From positions 1 to 49,158 of the forward strand of contig JAIFND010000082.1 in assembly GCA_020047915.1 (NCBI GenBank): a stretch of 49,158 nt of DNA, read 5' to 3'. Source of the stretch: a bacterium. GTDB lineage: Bacteria; Planctomycetota; UBA11346. Each line of letters begins with the position of its first letter. Positions within the stretch are counted from its first letter, which is position 1. Shown here one piece after another: positions 18,163-25,734 of this stretch. The notes under the pieces are model-generated. The model saw only the letters and a program-made list of their open reading frames with translations. It ran no database searches and was not told the DNA's origin. Position numbers and translations under genes: made by a program.

Positions 18163-18939
18163 TCAGCGCACCCACGTGCGGGTCCGCGAACCGCGCCCGC
18201 CCAGGCCGCTGCCCGTGCCGTCGCCGTTGCCGTCATAGAGTCCGTCGGCAGTCGCATCCTCGAGTTCGGCGTTGACCGCCGTCACCTGGGCCGGATTGCC
18301 GTCCGTGGCCACGGTCGCCGTACCGGTCGGCGCACTGCTGCGCACCGCCACGCTGCCGACATGCCCGTCGCCGTAGATCGCGTTGATCGTCCGGCCATGC
18401 GGCGAACCCTCGGCGGTCGGCCGGTTCGCCAGCACGATGCGCGCCGAGCGGGCATTGGCCGGAACCGACCAGTCATAGGCGAAGGGCATCCCCAGCGCCG
18501 TGGTCCAGCGCGCCGAGGAGCCGTCGTAGTCCGGAAGACGCAGGTTCGCCTCGCTTGCCGGGCTGACGTCAGGCAGGGCCGGGCAGCGGAAGACCTGTCG
18601 GCCGATGTCGCCATCCGACCAGGCCGAGGTCAGTTCCAGGCTGGCGCAGGCGGTCGCCGTCGCATCGGTGCCAGCCGGGGCCGTCGCCCCGCTCGCCCGG
18701 CCTGCCGAACTGCCATCGGCCTTGGCATACCACAACGGCCAACGTCCGTCGTTGTCCTGAGCATAGGTGAGCATGCCGAGTATGATCTGCTTCTGATTGT
18801 TGGCGCAGGCGGTCTGCCGCGCGCGCGCCATCAGGATCTGCACGGTCGGGATGAGCATCCCGGCAAGGATGGCGATGATCGAGATCACCACCAGCAGTTC
18901 GATCAGGGTGAAGGCTGAGGACGGGTGAGTGGGGCGCAT
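18163..18939 (-). CDS. Prepilin-type N-terminal cleavage/methylation protein (pseudopilin)
   Basis: 258 residues, preceded by AGGAGG eight bases from ATG. The class III signal is short (MRPTHPSSA) and followed by [20 protein letters not shown], then ARARQTACANNQKQIILGML, the usual type II pseudopilin spine. The residue before the cleavage Phe is Ala, not the usual Gly. The C-terminal part carries HGRTINAIYGDGHVG, matching the H-X9-DG type signature common in Planctomycetes and Lentisphaerae, and ends in a Gly/Arg-rich tail. The protein is probably surface-associated through a type II secretion or pilus machinery that is not encoded in this window. Confidence 0.85.
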   Translation of the reverse strand: MRPTHPSSAFTLIELLVVISIIAILAGMLIPTVQILMARARQTACANNQKQIILGMLTYAQDNDGRWPLWYAKADGSSAGRASGATAPAGTDATATACASLELTSAWSDGDIGRQVFRCPALPDVSPASEANLRLPDYDGSSARWTTALGMPFAYDWSVPANARSARIVLANRPTAEGSPHGRTINAIYGDGHVGSVAVRSSAPTGTATVATDGNPAQVTAVNAELEDATADGLYDGNGDGTGSGLGGRGSRTRTWVR

Positions 18940-19157
18940 GGCGGCCTCCTGTCGGAACGCGGTCGTGGCGTTCCTGCCCCATGTATCTCATTAACCAGCA
19001 GGAACCTCCATCGTCGTGATCCTGCGTCCTGGCGCCATCCTGCACGAAGTTGCATGGATCCGCATGCGACAATCACGGCCCTGGCGCGTAGGGCAACTAT
19101 CCTCTTCATTTCTGGATCCTCTTGTCCATATTCGCACCACCTCACGGAGATACTATC

Positions 19158-19328
19158 ATGCCCCACATCGTCGACCCCGCCAAATGCGAAGGCTGCGAAG
19201 CCTGCGTCCCGACTTGCCCGACCAACGCCATCTCGATGGTCGATGCCAAGGCGAAGATCAGCGAAGAGTGCGTCGATTGCGGCACCTGCATCGAAGCCTG
19301 CCCGACCTCGGCGATCTCGCCTCCCTGA
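19158..19328 (+). CDS. 2[4Fe-4S] ferredoxin
   Basis: 56 residues from the ATG at 19158, which has GGAGA nine bases upstream. Two clusters are clear: CEGCEACVPTCPTNAI and CVDCGTCIEACPTSAI. It is a clostridial-type electron carrier in the cytoplasm. It stands alone, divergent from the pseudopilin gene across 218 bases and with its own strong terminator hairpin downstream. Partners are not identifiable here. Confidence 0.93.
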   Translation: MPHIVDPAKCEGCEACVPTCPTNAISMVDAKAKISEECVDCGTCIEACPTSAISPP

Positions 19329-19354
19329 CTTTTCTTCAGGCTTCAATCCCAAGT

Positions 19355-19386
19355 GCAGAACCCCTGGCATCCGCCAGGGGTTCTGC
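19355..19386 (+). terminator. Rho-independent-like terminator after ferredoxin
   Basis: A perfect 14-bp stem, GCAGAACCCCTGGC and its complement around the loop ATCC, starts 26 bases after the ferredoxin stop. It is followed by GTTTCGTT, a weakly T-rich tail. This is the best intrinsic-terminator candidate in the window. Confidence 0.75.
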
Positions 19387-19420
19387 GTTTCGTTGGCGAA
19401 CGCCGAAATGCACCTCGCAC

Positions 19421-19439
19421 CACGGGCGAGACGCCCGTG
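19421..19439. repeat. Short perfect hairpin CACGGGCG-AGA-CGCCCGTG
   Basis: An 8-bp stem with a three-base loop between the ferredoxin terminator and the family A element. I recall near-identical hairpins scattered in other PVC genomes, but only one copy was seen here. Confidence 0.5.
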
Positions 19440-19454
19440 CCACTGTCGCGCCTA

Positions 19455-19636
19455 ACACGGGGGCCCGTGGGGTCCTATGGGCGCCAGCCCCAGAGGAGCG
19501 CAGCGACGACGGCCGACGGCGGTACGTTGGGCGGATACAATGGGCGCAGCCCATCCGCCCACGCTTTCGGAGCGTAGCGAGGAAAGCGAGTCCCGCCGTC
19601 GGCCGGGGGTCCTAGGGGGCGTCGGCCCCCTAGAAG
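19455..19636. repeat. Structured intergenic element, family A copy 2
   Basis: Lies between convergent ferredoxin and accC. A 12-bp perfect outer stem (19511-19522 GGCCGACGGCGG with 19593-19604 CCGCCGTCGGCC) encloses two hairpins. The first, 19528-19561, has outer stem TGGGCGG/CCGCCCA, bulge ATACA, inner stem ATGGGC/GCCCAT, loop GCA. The second, 19563-19587, has stem GCTTTC/GAAAGC and a loop containing GCGTAGC. A 9-bp stem, CTAGGGGGC/GCCCCCTAG, ends the element next to the accC stop. Stem sequences differ from copies 1 and 3 but pairing is kept. Confidence 0.85.
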
Positions 19637-20986
19637 CTACTGCTTCATGAAAACGTCATCGACCCACTTGGTAGTGACCTCGTTATTCACGAAGCGCGGG
19701 TCGCGGATCAGACGCTGGTGGAAGCCGATCGTGGTCTTCACGCCTTCCAGGTAGTACTCGGAGAGGGCCTGTTCGAGCAGGCGCAGCGCATCGGCGCGGT
19801 CGGTGCCGTGCACGATCAGCTTGGCAATCATCGAGTCGTAATGCGGCGGGATGGTGTAGCCGGCGTAGCAATGGCTGTCGACGCGGATGCCCTTGCCGGA
19901 TGGCGCGACGTACATGCTGATCTTGCCGGGCGCCGGGCTGAAGTTGTTCTGCCAGTCCTCAGCGTTGATGCGCACCTCGATGGCGTGGCCCTTGGGCTTG
20001 ATGTCCTCCTGCTTGAAGGGCAGGGGCTCGCCGGCGGCGACCTTGATCATCAGCGCGATCAAGTCGAGGTCGTTGACCATCTCGGTCACCGGATGCTCGA
20101 CCTGGATGCGCGTATTCATCTCCAGGAAGAAGTACTTCTTGCGCTCGAGGTCGTAGATGAATTCGACCGTGCCGGCGTTGTAGTAGCCGGCCGCCTTGGC
20201 CAGCTTCACCGCGTCGGCACCCATGTTCTTGCGGATCTCGGGCGTGATCACCGGACTGGGCGATTCCTCGACCAGCTTCTGGTGGCGGCGCTGGGTGCTG
20301 CAGTCGCGCTCGCCCAGGCTGACCACGTTGCCGTGCTTGTCGCCGATGATCTGGATCTCGATGTGGCGGGCACGCTGAACGAAGGCCTCGATGATGCAGT
20401 CGGCGTTGCCGAAGGCGGCCTCGGCCTCGCGCTGGGCCTGGATCAGGCCCGACACCAGGCTGGCGTCGTTGTGCGCCACGCGCATGCCGCGGCCACCGCC
20501 GCCAGCCGTGGCCTTGATCAGCACCGGGTAGCCGATCTCGCGGGCGATCTTGATCGCCTCGTCCTGGCCGCTCACCGGGCCGGTCGAACCGGGCACGCAG
20601 GGGACGCCGGCCTTGTTCGCCAGGGTCTTGGCCTTGGCCTTGTTGCCCAGCGCCTCCATCGACTCGCTGAGCGGGCCGATGAACTCGATCTGGCAGTCGC
20701 GCACCACCTGGGCGAAATGGCTGTTCTCGGAGAGGAAGCCGAAGCCGGGGTGGATGGCATCGACGTCGGCCAGTTCAGCTGCCGCGATGATATTGTTGAT
20801 GTTGAGGTAGCTGCCCTTGGCCGGTCCGGGTCCGATGCAGATCGCGACGTCCGCCAGCTTGACCGCGAGGGTCTCCTTGTCGGCGGTCGAGTGCACGACG
20901 CAGGTCTCGATGCCCATGCGGCGGCAGGTCTTGAGGATGCGGACCGCGATCTCGCCGCGGTTGGCGATCAGGATGCGTTTGAACAT
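19637..20986 (-). CDS. accC: Acetyl-CoA carboxylase, biotin carboxylase subunit
   Basis: 449 residues. Carboxylates biotin on AccB using ATP and bicarbonate, the first half of malonyl-CoA synthesis. Landmarks: MFKRILIANRGEIAVRIL, the ATP-grasp glycine loop IKATAGGGGRGMRV, GERDCSTQRRHQKLVEE, and MNTRIQVEHPVTEM. Length equals the usual 445-450. accB lies 105 bases upstream on the same strand, separated by a heptamer-arm palindrome. accA and accD are not in the window. Confidence 0.97.
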   Translation of the reverse strand: MFKRILIANRGEIAVRILKTCRRMGIETCVVHSTADKETLAVKLADVAICIGPGPAKGSYLNINNIIAAAELADVDAIHPGFGFLSENSHFAQVVRDCQIEFIGPLSESMEALGNKAKAKTLANKAGVPCVPGSTGPVSGQDEAIKIAREIGYPVLIKATAGGGGRGMRVAHNDASLVSGLIQAQREAEAAFGNADCIIEAFVQRARHIEIQIIGDKHGNVVSLGERDCSTQRRHQKLVEESPSPVITPEIRKNMGADAVKLAKAAGYYNAGTVEFIYDLERKKYFFLEMNTRIQVEHPVTEMVNDLDLIALMIKVAAGEPLPFKQEDIKPKGHAIEVRINAEDWQNNFSPAPGKISMYVAPSGKGIRVDSHCYAGYTIPPHYDSMIAKLIVHGTDRADALRLLEQALSEYYLEGVKTTIGFHQRLIRDPRFVNNEVTTKWVDDVFMKQ

Positions 20987-20994
20987 GGAGGGGC

Positions 20995-21079
20995 TTTGAG
21001 CTTAGAGCTTAGAGCCTTGAGTTCGAACTCCGCGCCTCGCCGCCCTTGCGGGCTCCAAGCTCAAAGCTCCAAGCTCAAA
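20995..21079. repeat. Heptamer-arm palindrome, family C
   Basis: In the accB-accC gap. Left arm units: TTTGAGC, TTAGAGC, TTAGAGC, CTTGAGT (20995-21022). Right arm units: GCTCCAA, GCTCAAA, GCTCCAA, GCTCAAA (21052-21079). The arms are reverse complements in the same 7-base phase around a GC-rich loop of about 29 bases. The sequence is unrelated to family B but the architecture is the same. It may attenuate or process the accB-accC message. Confidence 0.8.
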
Positions 21080-21091
21080 GCTGGTTGTTGT

Positions 21092-21556
21092 TCAGCCGAC
21101 CAGGAACAGGACCGTGCCGTACTCGACTGCCTGGCCGTCCTTGACGCAGATCCGCTTGATCTGGCCAGTAATGCCAGCGTCAGGCTTGATCTCGTTGAAC
21201 ACCTTCATGGCTTCGATCAGGCACACCACCTTGGCGGCATCGACAGCCGTGCCTTCGGCGACGAAATTGGCAGCATCCGGATTCGGCTTCAGGTAGACCG
21301 TGCCAGGGATCGGGCTGGTGATCTGCTTCCAGTTGGCTTCGTCGGCGTTCTTCGTGGGGGCAGCGGGCGCGGCAGCCAGCGCAGGCGCGGCGACCGGGGC
21401 AGCAGCAGCGGCGACGGCCTGCACCAGCGCCGGAACCGGGGCGCAGGCAGCGGCCTTACGCAGCTTGATCTTGAGATCCTTGGCTTCGACCTCGACCTCG
21501 ATGAGGTCGTTGTCCTTCATGATCTTGGTGATCTCTTTGAGGACCTTGATATCCAT
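21092..21556 (-). CDS. accB: Acetyl-CoA carboxylase, biotin carboxyl carrier protein
   Basis: 154 residues from the ATG at 21556, with GGGAGA about nine bases upstream. The N-terminal helix MDIKVLKEITKIMKDNDL and an Ala/Pro-rich linker (about residues 35-68) lead to the biotinyl domain with the acceptor Lys118 in LIEAMKVFNEI; the residue after Lys is Val where Met is usual. It carries carboxybiotin between AccC and the carboxyltransferase. The divergent promoter region with nnr contains repeated GTCAAC half-sites. Confidence 0.95.
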   Translation of the reverse strand: MDIKVLKEITKIMKDNDLIEVEVEAKDLKIKLRKAAACAPVPALVQAVAAAAAPVAAPALAAAPAAPTKNADEANWKQITSPIPGTVYLKPNPDAANFVAEGTAVDAAKVVCLIEAMKVFNEIKPDAGITGQIKRICVKDGQAVEYGTVLFLVG

Positions 21557-21624
21557 CGACGGGTTTCTCCCGGGGGGGCTCATGGGCGCGTCGGTTCAGA
21601 CCGTGCGCGGAGGGCGCAACCTAG

Positions 21625-21660
21625 GTCAACAGACGCATGAGTCAACCAAGGCCGGTTGAC
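21625..21660. promoter_or_regulatory. Candidate operator: three GTCAAC half-sites between accB and nnr
   Basis: GTCAAC occurs at 21625-21630 and 21641-21646, and its complement GTTGAC at 21655-21660. The last two form an inverted repeat, GTCAACC, six bases, GGTTGAC. The site lies upstream of both divergent genes and could bind a dimeric repressor. No matching regulator is encoded in the window. Confidence 0.4.
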
Positions 21661-21661
21661 G

Positions 21662-23191
21662 ATGTATGACGATATTGCATACGAGCCTCGGGGCCCGGAC
21701 CCTGGCACCACCCGATTCCGGTTGGAGATTAGCCCCGTCGTGACTCTCCCCGCACCCATCATCCCCCTCGCGGATGTCGAATTGATCGACGCGGCTGCGG
21801 TCGCGCTGGGCCAGGATCTTGCCGCCCTGATGGAACAGGCCGGAGCCGCCCTGGCCAAGGAGGCGCAACGTCTGGCCCCAAGCGGAGAAATCCTGGTCGC
21901 GTGTGGTCCGGGCAACAATGGCGGGGATGGCTACGTCGCCGCCCGGCTGCTCGCCCAGGCCGGACGACAGGTCGCCGTGTGGCCCGTCGTCACCCCCTCC
22001 AGCGACCTGTGCCGATTGAATCGCGATCGCCTGCCCGCAGCCGCCCGCCTGGTCGCCGCCCCGCCGGCCAAACCGCCCACGCTGATCATCGACGCGATCC
22101 TCGGCGCCGGGACCAGGGGCGACATACGCGCCCCCATCCCGACCGCCCTGGACGCGCTGCGCCGACTCGGTTCCCCGGTCCTCGCGGCCGACGTCCCGAG
22201 CGGCCTGGGCACTCCGCACCTCCTCCCCGCCCGCTTCACCGTCTGCTTCCAGGCCGCCAAGCGCGAACTGCTCGGCAGCGGCGCCACTGCCGAGTTCGCC
22301 ACCGTCGACATCGGTCTCGACCCGCGCGCCTGGCTAGAGGTGCAGCCCAGCGTCCTACGCCGCTTTCCGCACCTGCCGCGCAATGCCCACAAAGGCATGA
22401 ACGGTGAGTTGCTGGTGGTCGGCGGCGGGCCCTTCCCGGGCGCCCTCGAACTCGCCTGCCGCGCCGCCATGGCCACCGGCTGCGACCTGGTGCGCGCCTG
22501 GACCTGCGACGGCCCCCCCCTGCCACCGACCATCGTCACGCACCGCCATCCCGGCCCCCTGTTGGAACGCGCCAGCACCGGCGAGCTGACCCCCTATGCG
22601 GTGCGCGCCGGGGCGGTGCTGGTCGGAAACGGTCTGGGGCGTGATCCGCGCGCCGTCGATGCCGCGCTGCAGGCCGCCTCATTGTGTCTGGAGATGGGCA
22701 TCCCGGTCGTCCTCGACGCCGATGGCATCCCCGCCTGCGCCTCGCTGGTCGAAGGGGCCGACGCCGGCGCTCCGGTGTTGCTCACCCCGCATCGCGGCGA
22801 GGCGCGCAACCTGCTGGGACAGCCCGCAGCGCCGGACGAGACGCAGTTGCATGCCTGGGCGGCGACGCATCGCGTCCTGCTGGCCAAGGCGCCGGTCGAT
22901 CTGGTCAGCGACGGCTGGCGCTGGCAGCGCAACCGGCGCGGCAACCCGCGCATGGCGGTCGGCGGCACCGGCGACGTCCTGGCCGGGCTGAGCGCCGGCT
23001 TGATGGCGCGCGGCTGCCAGCCCTACGACGCGGCGCGCATCGGCATCCTGTGGGTCACCGAGGCTGGCGACGAGTTGTGGCTGGAGCGCGGCCCGTGCTG
23101 GGACGCCCTCGACCTGATCGACCGCCTGCCGGCGACCCTGCGCAGGCTGTTTAGCGAGGCGGGGCTGGCGTGGCCACCGGTGGTGGACTGA
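21662..23191 (+). CDS. nnr: Bifunctional NAD(P)HX epimerase/dehydratase
   Basis: 509 residues from the ATG at 21662; a GTG at 21740, starting at the conserved region, and a TTG at 21656 are alternatives. Repairs hydrated NAD(P)H. The N-terminal YjeF_N epimerase part (about 45-225) has GPGNNGGDGYVAARLLAQAG and IIDAILGAGTRGD. The C-terminal dehydratase part (about 240-500) has GNGLGRDPR, DADGIPA, LTPHRGE, and MAVGGTGDVLAGLSAG. Both active sites look intact. It faces accB across about 105 bases with a possible shared operator. The first 25 residues are unlike the family and may be untranslated. Confidence 0.9.
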   Translation: MYDDIAYEPRGPDPGTTRFRLEISPVVTLPAPIIPLADVELIDAAAVALGQDLAALMEQAGAALAKEAQRLAPSGEILVACGPGNNGGDGYVAARLLAQAGRQVAVWPVVTPSSDLCRLNRDRLPAAARLVAAPPAKPPTLIIDAILGAGTRGDIRAPIPTALDALRRLGSPVLAADVPSGLGTPHLLPARFTVCFQAAKRELLGSGATAEFATVDIGLDPRAWLEVQPSVLRRFPHLPRNAHKGMNGELLVVGGGPFPGALELACRAAMATGCDLVRAWTCDGPPLPPTIVTHRHPGPLLERASTGELTPYAVRAGAVLVGNGLGRDPRAVDAALQAASLCLEMGIPVVLDADGIPACASLVEGADAGAPVLLTPHRGEARNLLGQPAAPDETQLHAWAATHRVLLAKAPVDLVSDGWRWQRNRRGNPRMAVGGTGDVLAGLSAGLMARGCQPYDAARIGILWVTEAGDELWLERGPCWDALDLIDRLPATLRRLFSEAGLAWPPVVD

Positions 23192-23305
23192 TCCTGTACT
23201 CAGTACGGCGTTCTCTTGTCCTCGTCGTGCACCCCCAAGCCTAATATTGCGGACGTCCTCCGGTTGCGATGATGGGACATAGCGCATGCCCCTGGAGATC
23301 ATCGT

Positions 23306-23773
23306 ATGAATCCCACCGACACCCTCAGCGGCACCTACGGCACGGCGACCATCACCCTGCCCGACGGCAGCCAGATCCCTGCCCTCGCCCGCAAGGTGGA
23401 CCGCGGTGACGGCTCGTTCGCCTGGATCGTGATCGACGACCGCACCATCGCCTTCGAGCAGCGCTTCAGCGACACGACCACGGTGCCCAACGACCAGGCT
23501 CCGGTAAAGACCGACGTGCTGACCAAGAAGCCGGTGCCGACGACCATCACCGTCGACGATACCACGCGCCGGCTGGTCTCCTGCGACCTGATCCAGTTCC
23601 TCGGCGACCCCGACCGCATCATCGCGCAGCAGGCCCTCGATCCGGAACGCATCGCCCACCTCAAGCTGCATCCCGCATCGGCGACCATGGCCCGCCGGCT
23701 GTGCTCGCTCGCCGGATCGAAGTGGCAGCAGGTGCTGCCCTTCATCCCGAAGTTCTTCCCTGACACGCATTGA
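23306..23773 (+). CDS. Conserved-looking orphan of unknown function
   Basis: 155 residues, with GGAG eight bases before ATG. No signal peptide, membrane helix or cysteine-rich motif is visible. The first half is beta-rich (YGTATITLPDGSQI, FAWIVIDDRTIAFEQRF), the second half more helical and basic (PERIAHLKLHPASATMARRL). I do not recognise it. It sits alone between nnr and ilvD, on their strand, with more than 100 bases on each side, so it probably has its own promoter. Confidence 0.6.
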   Translation: MNPTDTLSGTYGTATITLPDGSQIPALARKVDRGDGSFAWIVIDDRTIAFEQRFSDTTTVPNDQAPVKTDVLTKKPVPTTITVDDTTRRLVSCDLIQFLGDPDRIIAQQALDPERIAHLKLHPASATMARRLCSLAGSKWQQVLPFIPKFFPDTH

Positions 23774-23881
23774 CGCCACCTCGCGAGGGTTGTCCTGATT
23801 GAGGGGAGAGGCGCCCCGGCTTGCCGAACGCAGTCCGATCCCCGCTGGACGAAGCGACCCGCTGCTCAGCATCCCCCGGCC

Positions 23882-25564
23882 ATGCGCTCCGACACCATCA
23901 AGCAGGGCTTCGACCGGGCCCCGCACCGCTCCCTCCTGCGCGCCACCGGGCTGAAGGACGACGACTTCGCCAAGCCGTTCATCGCCGTGTGCTCGTCGCA
24001 CGTCGAGATCATCCCCGGCCACGTCCATCTCGACGAGGTCGCCGAGGTGGTGTCGGCCGAGATCCGCGCCGCCGGCGGGGTGCCCTTCATCTTCAACACC
24101 ATCGGCGTCGATGACGGCATCGCCATGGGCCACAAGGGCATGCTGTGGTCGCTGCCCAGCCGCGAACTGATCGCCGACTGCGTCGAGACGATGGTGATGG
24201 CGCACTGCTTCGACGGCATGGTATGCATCCCCAACTGCGACAAGATCGTGCCCGGCATGCTGATGGGCGCGATGCGCGTCGACATCCCCACCGTGTTCGT
24301 CAGCGGCGGGCCGATGAAGGCGGGCAAGGACAAGGACGGCAAGGCCATCGACCTGGTCCACGCCTTCACCGCCGTGGCCGAGCACAACGCCGGCAAGATC
24401 AGCGCCGAGAAGCTGACCGACATCGAGAAGAACGCCTGCCCGACCTGCGGTTCGTGCAGCGGCATGTTCACCGCCAACTCGATGAACTGCCTGTGCGAAG
24501 CCCTCGGCCTCGCCCTGCCCGGCAACGGCACGATCCTCGCCGGTGAAGGCCCCGGCAAGCTCAACCCCGAGCGCGTCGATCTATGGAAGCAGGCCGCGCG
24601 CCAGGTCCTGACCCTGGTCAAACAGGACCTGACCCCGTCGAAGATCGTCTCGCAGGCCGCCTTCGACAACGCCGTGGCCCTCGATGTCGCGATGGGCGGC
24701 AGCACCAACACCGTGCTGCATCTGCTGGCGATCGCCCGCGAGGCCGGCATCGAGTACGACATCCGCCGCATCGACATGATCTCGAAGAAGGTGCCGTGCC
24801 TGGCCAAGATCGCCCCCAACGGCGACCACCACATCGAGGACGTGCACTTCGCCGGCGGCATCTACGCCATCCTCGGCGAATTGGCCGCGGCCGGTCTCCT
24901 CGACCTGTCGTGCCGCACCATCCTGAACCAGACCTGGGGCGAGATCCTGCCCAGCGAGCGGACCAAGGATGCCAAGGTGATCCGCACGGTCGCCAATGCC
25001 TACACCAAGGACGGTGGTCTCGCCATCCTCACCGGCAACCTCGCCAGCAATGGCTGCGTGGTGAAGACCGCCGGCGTCGTGCCCGAGATGCTCGCCTTCA
25101 CCGGCGAGGCCATCGTCTTCGACAGCCAGGAGGACGCCTGCGCCGGCATCCTCGGCGGCAAGGTCAAGGCGGGCCACGTCGTAGTGATCCGCTACGAAGG
25201 TCCCAAGGGTGGCCCGGGCATGCAGGAGATGCTTGCCCCGACCAGCTACATCAAGGGAGCCGGGCTTGGCGGCAAGGTCGCCCTGATAACCGACGGCCGC
25301 TTCAGCGGCGGCACCAGCGGCGCGTCGATCGGGCATGTCAGCCCCGAAGCCGCCGCCGGCGGCGTCATCGCCCTGGTCAAGGATGGCGACCGCATCAGTT
25401 ACGACATCGCCAAGCGTTCGATCGAACTGCTGGTGCCGGCGGACGAGCTGGCCCGGCGCCAGGCGGCGTGGAAGCCCCTGATCAAGGCGATCAAGGGCAG
25501 CTGGCTGAAGCGCTACCAGGCGATGGCGACCAGCGCCGACACCGGCGCGATCCTGCGCGTCTGA
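23882..25564 (+). CDS. ilvD: Dihydroxy-acid dehydratase
   Basis: 560 residues. Penultimate step in valine and isoleucine synthesis. Cluster-ligand regions: [13 protein letters not shown] and [19 protein letters not shown]. The first position reads IIPGHVHLD, as in the E. coli-like type, rather than the TPCN of the three-cysteine [2Fe-2S] type, so a labile cluster is likely. The C-terminal segment with [19 protein letters not shown] is standard. The gene is not with ilvC or ilvBN. A family B palindrome follows the stop. Confidence 0.96.
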   Translation: MRSDTIKQGFDRAPHRSLLRATGLKDDDFAKPFIAVCSSHVEIIPGHVHLDEVAEVVSAEIRAAGGVPFIFNTIGVDDGIAMGHKGMLWSLPSRELIADCVETMVMAHCFDGMVCIPNCDKIVPGMLMGAMRVDIPTVFVSGGPMKAGKDKDGKAIDLVHAFTAVAEHNAGKISAEKLTDIEKNACPTCGSCSGMFTANSMNCLCEALGLALPGNGTILAGEGPGKLNPERVDLWKQAARQVLTLVKQDLTPSKIVSQAAFDNAVALDVAMGGSTNTVLHLLAIAREAGIEYDIRRIDMISKKVPCLAKIAPNGDHHIEDVHFAGGIYAILGELAAAGLLDLSCRTILNQTWGEILPSERTKDAKVIRTVANAYTKDGGLAILTGNLASNGCVVKTAGVVPEMLAFTGEAIVFDSQEDACAGILGGKVKAGHVVVIRYEGPKGGPGMQEMLAPTSYIKGAGLGGKVALITDGRFSGGTSGASIGHVSPEAAAGGVIALVKDGDRISYDIAKRSIELLVPADELARRQAAWKPLIKAIKGSWLKRYQAMATSADTGAILRV

Positions 25565-25570
25565 TCATTG

Positions 25571-25734
25571 ATCCCCGTTCGACGTTCGGTGTTCGACGTT
25601 CGACGTTTGAGGCAGAGAGGTCCACGAAGGGTTCACCCCCTGGCTGACATGGTACAGATGCTGAAATCAATGATGCCGTCTGCGGAACACCGAACGCCGA
25701 ACGTCGAACTCAAAGGGGCAATGTAGGCTGATCA
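25571..25734. repeat. Heptamer-arm palindrome, family B copy 2
   Basis: Between convergent ilvD and the acyltransferase gene. Left arm (25576-25610): CGTTCGA, CGTTCGG, TGTTCGA, CGTTCGA, CGTTTGA. Right arm (25683-25710): CGGAACA, CCGAACG, CCGAACG, TCGAACT. The right end and tail (25681-25734) match 8905-8966 with one 7-base unit missing and two substitutions. The loop, about 72 bases, is longer than in copy 1 but shares its edges (GTTTGAGGCAGAGA and CTGCGGAACACC). Confidence 0.85.

Noticed and set aside
19718-21640. Very long plus-strand open frame opposite accC and accB
   Set aside because: It is the antisense of two unmistakable genes in GC-rich DNA and has the low-complexity His/Asp/Leu composition typical of such mirror frames.
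22679-24385. 568-codon minus-strand open frame across nnr, the orphan and ilvD
   Set aside because: It crosses three plus-strand genes with their own ribosome-binding sites or conserved motifs.
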